Origin: Deltaproteobacteria bacterium
Lineage (GTDB): Bacteria; Desulfobacterota; DSM-4660; Desulfatiglandales; HGW-15
Direction of reading: 5' to 3'
NCBI GenBank assembly: GCA_030671095.1
Contig: DAOVAK010000043.1
Span: 1-11,044 of the forward strand
DNA length: 11,044 nt
Shown piece after piece: positions 1 to 6,440 of the stretch. Made by a program: the position numbers and the translations under genes. The notes beneath the pieces were generated by a model. The model was not told where the DNA came from, searched no databases, and was given only the letters and a program-made list of their open reading frames with translations. Position 1 is the first letter of the stretch; each line of letters begins with the position of its first letter.

Positions 1-16
1 GCCAGAGGCCAAACAA

Positions 17-1195
17 CTACTCCCTGGGTACTGTTGGTATCATTTCCTGCGGTTCGGACAGGACAAACTCACCCTTCTCAATCCACCTCTTGAGTATGCC
101 TGCAATCTCCCCGGCCCTTATATAGGACGAGACCGGTACCGTGTGAACCTCCTGCCCATTGAACTTCATTGTTCCACTCTTCAGTTCTGCATAATTCACC
201 TGCCCGAGGCTGGATGCCTCCCCTTTTGGATAATCGTGGCCATAATCGATGATCTGGGTAGAGAGTTCCTCATCGGAGACACCCGTATACCTGGCCATTT
301 CCTCATTCAATATGGGTATGGGCACGCCTATCCCCACAGCCAGGGAACATCCATATCCGAGCATACTGACACCCACTATCCATTTGGGATCCATCTCTTT
401 TAGATTGCCCATGACCATAACAGTCCCTGCCGGGCTCAGGGGCACACCGTTTTTCCCTCTTTTGGCACCCGGATTGTGCTGGGTCCCAGGGCCGATAACG
501 AAACCCTTGGCACCGCCAAGAAAAATCCTCGTCCCCATACCTACGGTCAAATAATATGGATCATTTAAAAGGGGGCTCAACTGTCCGGCAGTGGAGTAGT
601 TGGCGTTGCCCGCCCTTGGTTTGAGCACGCCCATATAGGTATAGACGGTCTTATTGGACAAATTAATGGCGCAATTGTAGTTCTGATAGGCATTTCGTGG
701 ATTCAGCAACACAGCGTATGGCAAATCAGAGAGGGTGATCTTCTTCTCCATCTCTCGGTTCGGGTAGCAGTCGGTTCCGTAGGCAGTCGCCCTCAACCTC
801 ACTTTCTTGCCCGCTATGAGATCCTGGATCACATGGCCCCCACCGTACTTAAACTGACCGGGATGAACGCGGTTGAGCGGATCATCCTCTGAAGGTTCTG
901 TCGCCCCTATATAGACATCAACGGCAGCCAGTCCCGCATAGGCAGGTACGCCGTTCAGCCAGACTTTGGCCGCTTTGATCGTTGGTTTCGTGTGACCGAA
1001 GTTGATGAAGGCCCCGGATGAGCACATGGGTGCAAACGTGCCTGTGGTGACCACATCGATCTGTCTGGCCGCTTTTTGAGGCCCTTTCCGCTTCACGATC
1101 TCTGTCATCTCATCAGCGGTTACAACGACCACTTTGCCCTGTTTGATTTTACGATTGATCTCTTCGATGGTCTTGGATGGCTTTCTTTGCGGCAT
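17..1195 (-). CDS. DUF39 / COG1900 homocysteine biosynthesis protein (putative aspartate semialdehyde sulfurtransferase)
   Basis: A 392-residue protein of the DUF39 (COG1900) family. Characterised archaeal members, working with a NIL/ferredoxin partner, take part in turning L-aspartate semialdehyde and sulfide equivalents into homocysteine. Visible here are the N-terminal KTIEEIN segment, Cys58 in TGTFAPMCSSG and Cys143 in YGTDCYPN. These two probably match the conserved cysteines thought to carry the persulfide, but that equivalence is inferred. Glycine-rich blocks follow (FLGGAKGFVIGPGTQHNPG, SMLGYGCSLAVGIGVPIP). The chain ends without the CBS pair found in some archaeal homologues. The ATG at 1193-1195 has a GGAGG ribosome site about 11 bases upstream. 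The gene faces away from the plus-strand cluster and has its own promoter. No ferredoxin partner lies in the window, though one could lie just past position 1. Family confidence is high; the exact reaction is inferred. Confidence 0.9.
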   Translation of the reverse strand: MPQRKPSKTIEEINRKIKQGKVVVVTADEMTEIVKRKGPQKAARQIDVVTTGTFAPMCSSGAFINFGHTKPTIKAAKVWLNGVPAYAGLAAVDVYIGATEPSEDDPLNRVHPGQFKYGGGHVIQDLIAGKKVRLRATAYGTDCYPNREMEKKITLSDLPYAVLLNPRNAYQNYNCAINLSNKTVYTYMGVLKPRAGNANYSTAGQLSPLLNDPYYLTVGMGTRIFLGGAKGFVIGPGTQHNPGAKRGKNGVPLSPAGTVMVMGNLKEMDPKWIVGVSMLGYGCSLAVGIGVPIPILNEEMARYTGVSDEELSTQIIDYGHDYPKGEASSLGQVNYAELKSGTMKFNGQEVHTVPVSSYIRAGEIAGILKRWIEKGEFVLSEPQEMIPTVPRE

Positions 1196-1232
1196 TTTTA
1201 TCTAGACCTCCAGACATGTTCTAAAAAAAGCC

Positions 1233-1261
1233 ATAATAGTGATTATGAAACCCGATGACAA
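1233..1261 (-). promoter_or_regulatory. Candidate sigma70 promoter for the DUF39 gene
   Basis: On the minus strand, TTGTCA (1261-1256, 5/6 to the -35 consensus) is followed by exactly 17 bases and then TATTAT (1238-1233, 5/6 to the -10 consensus). Predicted initiation is near 1226, giving a leader of about 30 bases that holds the GGAGG ribosome site. The leader is too short for a riboswitch. Assigned by consensus match only. Confidence 0.6.
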
Positions 1262-1413
1262 GCAAAAGTTAACGCATATTTGCCCCGTTTTGTTCTCTTG
1301 ACTTTCCACTGACCTTCGGATAAGCATACGGGATAGGATTTAGGGTATTGAGACCGATAGAATTAGTTAGAATCACAGGTCTTGCGCGGAGAGTGGACCC
1401 ATATGAATCCACG

Positions 1414-1445
1414 TGGAGTGATGGAGTTTTGGAGTACTGGAGTGA
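1414..1445 (+). repeat. Four tandem copies of octamer TGGAGTNN (left arm)
   Basis: Read directly, the copies are TGGAGTGA, TGGAGTTT, TGGAGTAC and TGGAGTGA, in perfect 8-base register from 1414 to 1445. The array runs straight into a GC-rich hairpin. It is the mirror partner of the array at 1537-1568, which carries the same octamer on the other strand. Confidence 0.85.
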
Positions 1446-1474
1446 AGCTCCCCGTCCTTCGGCACGGGGCTTTC
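1446..1474 (+). repeat. GC-rich hairpin between the octamer arms
   Basis: CCCCGT (1450-1455) can pair with ACGGGG (1464-1469) around a CCTTCGGC loop. The stem can extend by GAA/CTT past a two-base bulge. No T-run follows, so it reads as a repeat-element palindrome rather than an intrinsic terminator. Confidence 0.6.
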
Positions 1475-1536
1475 TGCGGAGGCGCTAAAAACGTACCTGC
1501 ACCCAAAACGCCTATTCTCTTATTCCCCTGAACTCA

Positions 1537-1568
1537 ATACTCCATTACTCCTTTACTCCATTACTCCA
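1537..1568 (-). repeat. Four copies of octamer TGGAGTAN on the minus strand (right arm)
   Basis: On the plus strand the units are ATACTCCA, TTACTCCT, TTACTCCA and TTACTCCA in strict 8-base register. On the minus strand this is TGGAGTAA twice, AGGAGTAA and TGGAGTAT. A degraded fifth unit may lie at 1529-1536. With the left arm it forms an imperfect inverted repeat of about 32 bases per side around 91 bases. Confidence 0.85.
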
Positions 1569-1569
1569 A

Positions 1570-1585
1570 TTGGGGCGAAGCCCCA
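1570..1585 (+). repeat. Small GC hairpin just upstream of kdsA
   Basis: TGGGGC (1571-1576) and GCCCCA (1580-1585) pair around a GAA triloop. It ends about 20 bases before the kdsA start, so it would lie in the leader of any message begun upstream. Its position at the outer edge of the octamer array suggests it belongs to the same repeat element. Confidence 0.6.
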
Positions 1586-1605
1586 GACTTTGTGTGGAAG
1601 GGTAG

Positions 1606-2433
1606 ATGAAGGACACCATCCAGATCGCAAATCTAACGATTGAAGAAAACGGCCCCCTTTTCCTTATTGCTGGCCCCTGTGTTATTGAAGATGAAAAAAC
1701 AACTTCAAAAGTTGCCACTTTTCTGAAAGAAACCAGCGAGGCGATGGATCTTCCAGTTATCTTCAAAACCTCCTATGACAAAGCCAACCGGACATCGCTC
1801 GACTCCTTCAGAGGTCCTGGAGTGGATAGGGGACTTGAAATTATTCAGAGGGTGAAAGAGGAGACCGGTCTGCCCGTTTTGTCAGATGTGCACGAGATGG
1901 CTGAAATCGAGAAGGCTGCGAAGGTACTAGATGTTATTCAGATACCCGCATTCATGTGCCGTCAAACAAACCTCATCCTGAGTGCGGCTCGAACAGGTCT
2001 CCCCATCAATATAAAGAAGGGCCAGTATCTTTCTCCGTGGGAAATGGAACCCGTCATACACAAGATCATATCAACGGGCAATCGAAAAGTCCTTATTACT
2101 GAAAGAGGCGCTTCATTTGGCTACAACAATCTGGTCGTTGATATGAGGTCCATAGCCATCATTAAGGACTTCGGTTTTCCGGTTGTCTTTGACGCAACGC
2201 ACAGCGTTCAGTTACCTGGAGGCAGTGGCACAAGGTCTGGGGGGCAGAGAGAATTTGTGGAATATCTTTCCAGGGCTGCTGTCGCGGCAGGTGCTAATGG
2301 TGTCTTCATGGAAGTTCATCCCAATCCCGACTCTGCCCTTTGCGATGGTCCCAACTCCCTTCCCTTAGACCAGGTCAGGCCACTTCTGGCTATGCTCAAA
2401 AAGATTCACCGCCTGGTCCGTTCCGCGGACTAA
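1606..2433 (+). CDS. kdsA: 3-deoxy-8-phosphooctulonate synthase (Kdo-8-P synthase)
   Basis: A 275-residue cytoplasmic enzyme that condenses phosphoenolpyruvate with arabinose 5-phosphate to give Kdo 8-phosphate, the first committed step of Kdo synthesis for LPS. Family motifs are clear: IAGPCVIE (21-28), FKTSYDKANR (53-62), SFRGPG (67-72), SDVHE (93-97), QIPAFMCRQT (112-121), ERGASFGYNN (166-175), FDATHSVQ (195-202) and the CDGP block (246-249). The four metal-ligand positions of the metal-dependent subclass appear to be filled: Cys25, His199, Glu236 and Asp247. The Escherichia coli enzyme has Asn at the first of these, so this one is predicted to need a divalent metal. The ATG has only a weak GGAAGGG ribosome site. 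kdsC follows after 50 bases; no kdsD (arabinose-5-phosphate isomerase) lies between them. Confidence 0.97.
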   Translation: MKDTIQIANLTIEENGPLFLIAGPCVIEDEKTTSKVATFLKETSEAMDLPVIFKTSYDKANRTSLDSFRGPGVDRGLEIIQRVKEETGLPVLSDVHEMAEIEKAAKVLDVIQIPAFMCRQTNLILSAARTGLPINIKKGQYLSPWEMEPVIHKIISTGNRKVLITERGASFGYNNLVVDMRSIAIIKDFGFPVVFDATHSVQLPGGSGTRSGGQREFVEYLSRAAVAAGANGVFMEVHPNPDSALCDGPNSLPLDQVRPLLAMLKKIHRLVRSAD

Positions 2434-2483
2434 TTTATGTCCGCCCAAAGGTCTAAAGGATTTTCATTGCTATTTGCGAAGTT

Positions 2484-2993
2484 ATGATGACAGGAGACTG
2501 GGCAACCAGAATAAAGCTTCTTATCCTTGATGTTGATGGTGTGATGACGGATGGACGCATCGTTATGAATGCGCGTGGCGAAGAGATCAAGTGCTTCCAT
2601 GTGAGGGATGGATATGGCGTCAAACGCTTATTGGATGCAGGTATTGATGTGGTCATCATTACAGGGCGAAAATCGAAAGCCGTTGAATATCGGGCAAAAG
2701 AATTGGGTATCCAAGAAATTTATCAGGGTGTAAAGGAAAAGGGATCCCTTTGCAGAGAAGTCATTGAACGCAAAAACCTGATAAAAGACCAGGTATGCTG
2801 CATGGGAGATGATCTCCCGGATCTCTCCCTGTTTAGTCAAGCTGGCATCTGCATTGCCGTGGCGGACGCCGCTGCCGAGGTTCGGAATGTGGCCAGCTAT
2901 GTTACGGAGCAAAAGGGCGGGCACGGAGCGGTAAGAGAGGTCTGTGAATTGATCTTAAAGGCTCAACAAAATTGGCCGGGAACAGTGCCTTGA
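2484..2993 (+). CDS. kdsC: 3-deoxy-8-phosphooctulonate 8-phosphatase (HAD family)
   Basis: A 169-residue HAD-superfamily phosphatase of the KdsC type, which removes phosphate from Kdo 8-phosphate to release Kdo. It lacks a large cap domain, as expected for this tetrameric C0-type family. Visible motifs: LILDVDGVMTDG (13-24) with nucleophile Asp16 and acid/base Asp18; IITGRKS (58-64) as motif II; GVKEKG (82-87) with the motif III lysine; GDDLPDLS (108-115) as motif IV; and the C-terminal GGHGAVREV loop (146-153) that completes the neighbour's active site. Two in-frame ATGs lie side by side (2484, 2487) and neither has a strong ribosome site; I keep the first. It sits between kdsA and lptC, the usual LPS context, and would act directly on the KdsA product. 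Confidence 0.95.
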   Translation: MMTGDWATRIKLLILDVDGVMTDGRIVMNARGEEIKCFHVRDGYGVKRLLDAGIDVVIITGRKSKAVEYRAKELGIQEIYQGVKEKGSLCREVIERKNLIKDQVCCMGDDLPDLSLFSQAGICIAVADAAAEVRNVASYVTEQKGGHGAVREVCELILKAQQNWPGTVP

Positions 2994-3016
2994 CTTCTTG
3001 GCCGAGGAGAATAGGC

Positions 3017-3045
3017 TTTACGGTATATTTACTATTTGGTATAAT
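3017..3045 (+). promoter_or_regulatory. Candidate internal promoter immediately before lptC
   Basis: A perfect TATAAT (3040-3045) is preceded at exactly 17 bases by TTTACG (3017-3022, 4/6 to the -35 consensus). Predicted initiation falls at about 3051-3053, only a few bases before the preferred lptC ATG at 3055. A message from here would be nearly leaderless. The AT-rich stretch could be chance, so confidence is moderate. Confidence 0.45.
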
Positions 3046-3054
3046 TATTGCACG

Positions 3055-3627
3055 ATGACGCGGTTATTCAAAAAACACTGGCCACTGTTAGGGATAGCCA
3101 TCCTCCTGCTTGTGGTTGGTCTTTACGTGATGGGGGCTCAAAAGGGGATTATAAAAGAGTCTCTTCTTGCAGATATTGTGGGAGAAGAGGGACTCAAGCT
3201 CAAAAATGTCTCTTATGCGCAAAACGACCCCAATCGAGGAATGAAATGGACTCTAGATGCCAAAGAGGTCAAATTCTCCAAAGACAAGACCTTTATATCT
3301 TTTAAGGATTTCCGACTGAAGCTGAGACCCCAAAATAGACCCACGGTTGAACTGAAGGGGAAAAAGGGCGATTACGATAGAAACTCTGGGGAAATCAACC
3401 TTCATGGAGATTTGCAGGCCTATACGGATAATGGTTACCGGATCATCACCGAGCACATCCTTTATAAAGAAAAGGAAGGGTATTTGAAAACAGAGGAACC
3501 GGTCAGGATTCTTGGTCCCTTTTTCTCTGTGGCCGGTCGGGGCCTATACTACAATCCGGAAAAGGAAACCTTGAGAATTCATTCTGACGTCACGACTCGT
3601 ATTACCAAGGAATCATCGATCCTATGA
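3055..3627 (+). CDS. lptC: LPS export system protein LptC
   Basis: A 190-residue bitopic inner-membrane protein. LptC links the LptBFG transporter to periplasmic LptA and passes LPS along the bridge. A short cytoplasmic start (MTRLFKKHW) leads into one hydrophobic segment at about residues 10-27, then a periplasmic domain of the beta-jellyroll LptC/YrbK type with repeated strands such as GMKWTLDAKEVKF and GEINLHGDLQAY. I chose ATG 3055 because it gives the standard length and topology. A TTG at 2998 would add 19 residues with no counterpart in usual LptC starts. No Shine-Dalgarno precedes 3055; a GAGGAG at 3004-3009 is too far away. The stop overlaps the lptA start by 4 bases (ATGA), which suggests translational coupling. 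Divergent family, so the call leans partly on neighbours. Confidence 0.88.
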   Translation: MTRLFKKHWPLLGIAILLLVVGLYVMGAQKGIIKESLLADIVGEEGLKLKNVSYAQNDPNRGMKWTLDAKEVKFSKDKTFISFKDFRLKLRPQNRPTVELKGKKGDYDRNSGEINLHGDLQAYTDNGYRIITEHILYKEKEGYLKTEEPVRILGPFFSVAGRGLYYNPEKETLRIHSDVTTRITKESSIL

Positions 3628-4166
3628 GGGGCATTTCATATAGGGGAATCTTCCTGATACTCTTTTTCAATTTGCTCTTTCCTGCCACTGGGCAAACCGA
3701 AGTGAGCCTACAGGAGGATGCGCAGAAAGCCGATGCGGGTGCCATAGTCATCAAGTCCCAATCCCTGGAAGTTGATAATCAGAAGAGAATCGTAGTATTT
3801 AGTGGTCAGGTGGATGCCAAAAAAGATGACATGACGATTAATTGCGAAAAAATGATCGTTTATTACATTGACCAATCTGCTGACAAGGAATCCGGAAAAA
3901 CAGATGTGAGAATAGATAAGATTGTCGCAACGGGCAAGGTGAAGATCAGCCGGCCAGATGGGGCTTTGGCCATGTCAGAAAAGGCCGTTTATTACGAGAA
4001 TGACGAAAAGGTGGTCCTGACGGGTAAACCCATTGTCAAGCAAGGGAATGACTTTATAGAGGGGTCCAGGATTACGCTATATTTAAAAGAAAAACGCAGT
4101 ATTGTGGAAGGCTCTGAAAAGGAGAAAGTAAGGGCTGTCCTACATCCAAGAAGCGAGAAAAGGTAG
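3624..4166 (+). CDS. lptA: LPS transport periplasmic protein LptA (OstA-like)
   Basis: A 180-residue protein with a likely signal peptide: Arg2 and Arg7, a hydrophobic core at about 8-20, and cleavage probably near residues 21-25. The mature part carries an OstA/LptA N domain. It starts at GAIVIKSQSLEVDNQ (39-53), where the SLEVD motif is typical, and continues with strands ending in paired-turn patterns such as VVFSGQVDAKKDDMTINCEKMIVYY. LptA oligomers carry LPS across the periplasm from LptC to LptD. The start ATG overlaps the lptC stop by 4 bases, and lptB follows 8 bases after the stop. lptD, lptF and lptG are not in the window. Confidence 0.92.
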   Translation: MRGISYRGIFLILFFNLLFPATGQTEVSLQEDAQKADAGAIVIKSQSLEVDNQKRIVVFSGQVDAKKDDMTINCEKMIVYYIDQSADKESGKTDVRIDKIVATGKVKISRPDGALAMSEKAVYYENDEKVVLTGKPIVKQGNDFIEGSRITLYLKEKRSIVEGSEKEKVRAVLHPRSEKR

Positions 4167-4174
4167 CAGAGCCA

Positions 4175-4906
4175 GTGGATAACACAGATGTACTCGAAGC
4201 AAAAGAGCTGCTGAAGATTTATAATGGGAAAAGGGTGGTGGACCGGATTGGGATGACTTTAAGGCGGAAGGAGATCGTAGGTCTCCTCGGTCCTAACGGT
4301 GCCGGGAAAACAACCACCTTTTACATGATAATAGGTTTCACACGTCCCAATGGGGGCAAGGTATATCTGGATGGTGAGGACATCACGGAAGCCCCCATGT
4401 ATCTGAGGGCGAGGAAAGGGATTAACTACCTTGCCCAAGAACCTTCTGTCTTTCGGAAGCTCACCGTCGAAGAAAACCTATTCGCCATCATGGAGAATAT
4501 TGATATCCCCTCGCACGATATCAAGAAAAGAGCAATGAAACTGCTTTCTGAGCTCAACATCAGCCAGTTGGCCAAACAAAAGGCGTCATCCTTGTCCGGT
4601 GGTGAAAGGCGGAGGTTGGAAATCAGCAGAGCCCTTGTGACTGAACCCAGGTTCATGTTGCTTGATGAGCCCTTCGCAGGGATTGATCCCCTCGCCTTAA
4701 ATGATATCAAAGAGATCATCAGACAGTTGAAAGACAGAGGCATTGGCATTATTATATCGGATCACAATGTCAGGGAAACGCTGGATGTGTGTGATTCGGC
4801 TTATTGTATCAACCAAGGGAAAATCATTGAGTTTGGTACCCCGGACGAGATTGTATGCAGTGATGTAGCTCGAAGCTGTTATCTCGGAGACGATTTCACT
4901 CTGTAA
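4175..4906 (+). CDS. lptB: LPS export ABC transporter ATP-binding protein LptB
   Basis: A 243-residue ABC ATPase that powers extraction of LPS from the inner membrane by LptF/LptG. Motifs in order: Walker A GPNGAGKTT (39-47), Q-loop YLAQEPSVF with Gln88, signature LSGGERRR (140-147), Walker B FMLLDEPFAGID with Asp164 and Glu165, and switch His197 in SDHNVRE. The C-terminal YLGDDF is characteristic of LptB and separates it from branched-chain amino-acid LivG/LivF relatives. The start is a GTG at 4175, eight bases after the lptA stop. The best ribosome-site match, AAAAGG, overlaps the end of lptA about 11 bases upstream. No better in-frame ATG exists nearby. Confidence 0.96.
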   Translation: MDNTDVLEAKELLKIYNGKRVVDRIGMTLRRKEIVGLLGPNGAGKTTTFYMIIGFTRPNGGKVYLDGEDITEAPMYLRARKGINYLAQEPSVFRKLTVEENLFAIMENIDIPSHDIKKRAMKLLSELNISQLAKQKASSLSGGERRRLEISRALVTEPRFMLLDEPFAGIDPLALNDIKEIIRQLKDRGIGIIISDHNVRETLDVCDSAYCINQGKIIEFGTPDEIVCSDVARSCYLGDDFTL

Positions 4907-4939
4907 TTTTTAAATCCTAAACCACATCCGTATAGGACT

Positions 4940-6373
4940 ATGGTCTTACAACTCAGACAATCCCTTAGCCTACATCAGCAGCTCATCATGACCCCGCAGC
5001 TGCAGCAGGCCATCAAACTCCTCCAGCAATCCAAACTGGAACTCCTCGAAACCATCAGGCAGGAAATGGACACAAATCCCGTTCTGGTGGAGGCACAGCC
5101 CCAGGACGAGTTTGATGAGGATAAGGGATTTGACGGGGCAACAGGTAAGCCAGAGCAGCGTGCCACGGAAGTGACCGTTAAGGAGGATTTGAGGCAGGAT
5201 GTGGATTGGGAGTCCTATTTCTCCGAATATAGCACAGGTTGGAGGGAGTCAACCTATGAGCAAAAAGAAGTCCCGTCTTTTGAAAGCTTCACACCCAGTA
5301 AAACCAATCTCTACACACATCTCACGTGGCAGCTCAACGTGAGCAATCTTGATGATGTGAAGAAAGAGATTGGCAGACATATCATCGGTAATTTGGATGG
5401 CAACGGATACCTGAAGACCTCTGTTGAAGAGCTATCCGAATCAACAGGACATACCCAAGAGCAAGTGATAGAGGCTCTGGGCTTCGTGCAGAAGTTTGAC
5501 CCCGTCGGGGTCGCGGCCAGGGACTTAAAGGAATGTCTGCTCATCCAAGTCCGTTTTCGACATCTAGAGGGCACCGTCATTGAAGAGATTCTTTTGGAGC
5601 ATATGGATAAGCTTGAGAATAAGAAGTACGATCGGATCGCAAAGTCCCTTTCAATCTCGCTCCAAGAGGTCAAATCGGCTGTCTCCGTCATTACCAGTTT
5701 CGAACCAAAGCCTGGCCGCGCCTACCATGATGAACAGACCATTTACATTAGCCCTGATATCTATGTCTTCAGGGTTGGAGACGATTATGTGATAGACCTC
5801 AATGAAGATGGGCTGCCCAAGTTAAGAATCAGTCATTATTATCGGCAAATTTTGTCCAGACGCGATTCGGTGTCTGAACGGGATAGACAATATATACAGG
5901 AAAAACTCAAATCCGCAGCCTGGCTGATCAAAAGCATTCATCAGCGTCAAAGGACCATATATCGAGTGACAGAAAGCATCGTCCGTTTTCAAGGAGAGTT
6001 CTTTGAGAGGGGGACAGCCCATCTGAAGCCTCTCGTTCTCCGTGATGTGGCCGAGGACATACAGATGCATGAGTCAACCGTCAGCAGGGTGACCACCAAC
6101 AAATACGTCCACACGCCTCAAGGCGTCTTCGAACTTAAATATTTCTTCAACAGTGCCATCAATAGCCTGGACGGAGAGTCCATAGCCTCAGAAAGTGTCA
6201 AGGAACATATTAGGAATATCGTAAAATCTGAGAACAAAGCCAAACCTTACAGCGATCAGGAGGTTGCTGATCTACTCAGAAACCTTAACATCAACATAGC
6301 CCGCCGCACGGTGGCCAAGTACCGCGAGACTATGGGTATTTTGCCTTCCCGGAAACGGAAAGAGCCCTATTGA
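4940..6373 (+). CDS. rpoN: RNA polymerase sigma-54 factor
   Basis: A 477-residue sigma54, which directs RNA polymerase to -24/-12 promoters that need an AAA+ activator. Region I is the glutamine-rich segment at residues 1-47 (LHQQLIMTPQLQQAIKLLQQ), followed by an acidic region II (about 52-110). The core-binding domain contains GNLDGNGYL (150-158) and FDPVGVAARDL (186-196). A helix-turn-helix lies at about 366-389 (LRDVAEDIQMHESTVSRV). The RpoN box that reads the -24 element is ARRTVAKYRE at 454-463, followed by a basic tail. The start fits homologues, though its ribosome site is poor (AGGA only two bases from the ATG). The lptB-rpoN-hpf-ptsN order is widely conserved in Proteobacteria. All expected regions are present, so it should be functional. 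Confidence 0.98.
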   Translation: MVLQLRQSLSLHQQLIMTPQLQQAIKLLQQSKLELLETIRQEMDTNPVLVEAQPQDEFDEDKGFDGATGKPEQRATEVTVKEDLRQDVDWESYFSEYSTGWRESTYEQKEVPSFESFTPSKTNLYTHLTWQLNVSNLDDVKKEIGRHIIGNLDGNGYLKTSVEELSESTGHTQEQVIEALGFVQKFDPVGVAARDLKECLLIQVRFRHLEGTVIEEILLEHMDKLENKKYDRIAKSLSISLQEVKSAVSVITSFEPKPGRAYHDEQTIYISPDIYVFRVGDDYVIDLNEDGLPKLRISHYYRQILSRRDSVSERDRQYIQEKLKSAAWLIKSIHQRQRTIYRVTESIVRFQGEFFERGTAHLKPLVLRDVAEDIQMHESTVSRVTTNKYVHTPQGVFELKYFFNSAINSLDGESIASESVKEHIRNIVKSENKAKPYSDQEVADLLRNLNINIARRTVAKYRETMGILPSRKRKEPY

Positions 6374-6385
6374 TCTCTTGTAATT

Positions 6386-6414
6386 TTGACTTTTTGTATT
6401 TATTTTGCTATTGA
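6386..6414 (+). promoter_or_regulatory. Weak candidate promoter before hpf
   Basis: TTGACT (6386-6391, 5/6 to the -35 consensus) is followed at 17 bases by TATTGA (6409-6414, only 3/6 to the -10 consensus) in an AT-rich 67-base gap after rpoN. It could let hpf be induced separately in stationary phase. The poor -10 keeps this tentative. Confidence 0.25.
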
Positions 6415-6440
6415 CCCTTTTTTTCTAAGGAGGTGAAGGG

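Larger units (their letters stand above)
1196..1605. other. 410-base intergenic region between divergent DUF39 gene and kdsA
   Basis: No convincing gene is present; short reading frames that enter here lack support. The left part (1196-1261) holds the ribosome site and promoter of the minus-strand gene. The middle (about 1262-1410) shows no clear element apart from a CCACGTGG palindrome at 1409-1416. The right part holds two facing arrays of an 8-base repeat (1414-1445 and 1537-1568), a GC-rich hairpin between them, and a small hairpin next to kdsA. I could not find a convincing kdsA promoter. TAGAAT occurs twice (1358-1363 and 1368-1373), but neither copy has a well-spaced -35 element. Confidence 0.7.

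Noticed and set aside
143..554. Plus-strand reading frames opposite the DUF39 gene
   Set aside because: They overlap a clear conserved minus-strand gene, lack ribosome sites and match no family I recognise.
1196..1232. SAM or other sulfur-related riboswitch in front of the DUF39 gene
   Set aside because: The predicted leader is only about 30 bases and shows no multi-helix fold.
1348..1373. kdsA promoter built from TTGAGA and the TAGAAT copies
   Set aside because: The spacers are too short (4 or 14 bases), and initiation would be over 200 bases from kdsA.
1414..1568. CRISPR array
   Set aside because: The repeat unit is 8 bases with no spacers, and the two arms face opposite ways.
1545..1766. 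Minus-strand 73-residue frame over the octamer repeat and kdsA start
   Set aside because: Its sequence is just the complement of kdsA and the repeat array, with no family features.
2998..3054. Extended lptC start at TTG 2998
   Set aside because: It adds 19 residues unlike usual LptC starts, with no good ribosome site; the ATG at 3055 gives standard length and topology.
6394..6409. Sigma54-type -12 element (TTGCT) upstream of hpf, which would imply control by the adjacent rpoN
   Set aside because: The -24 position reads TTGTAT and lacks the required TGGC-like GG, so the pair fails.
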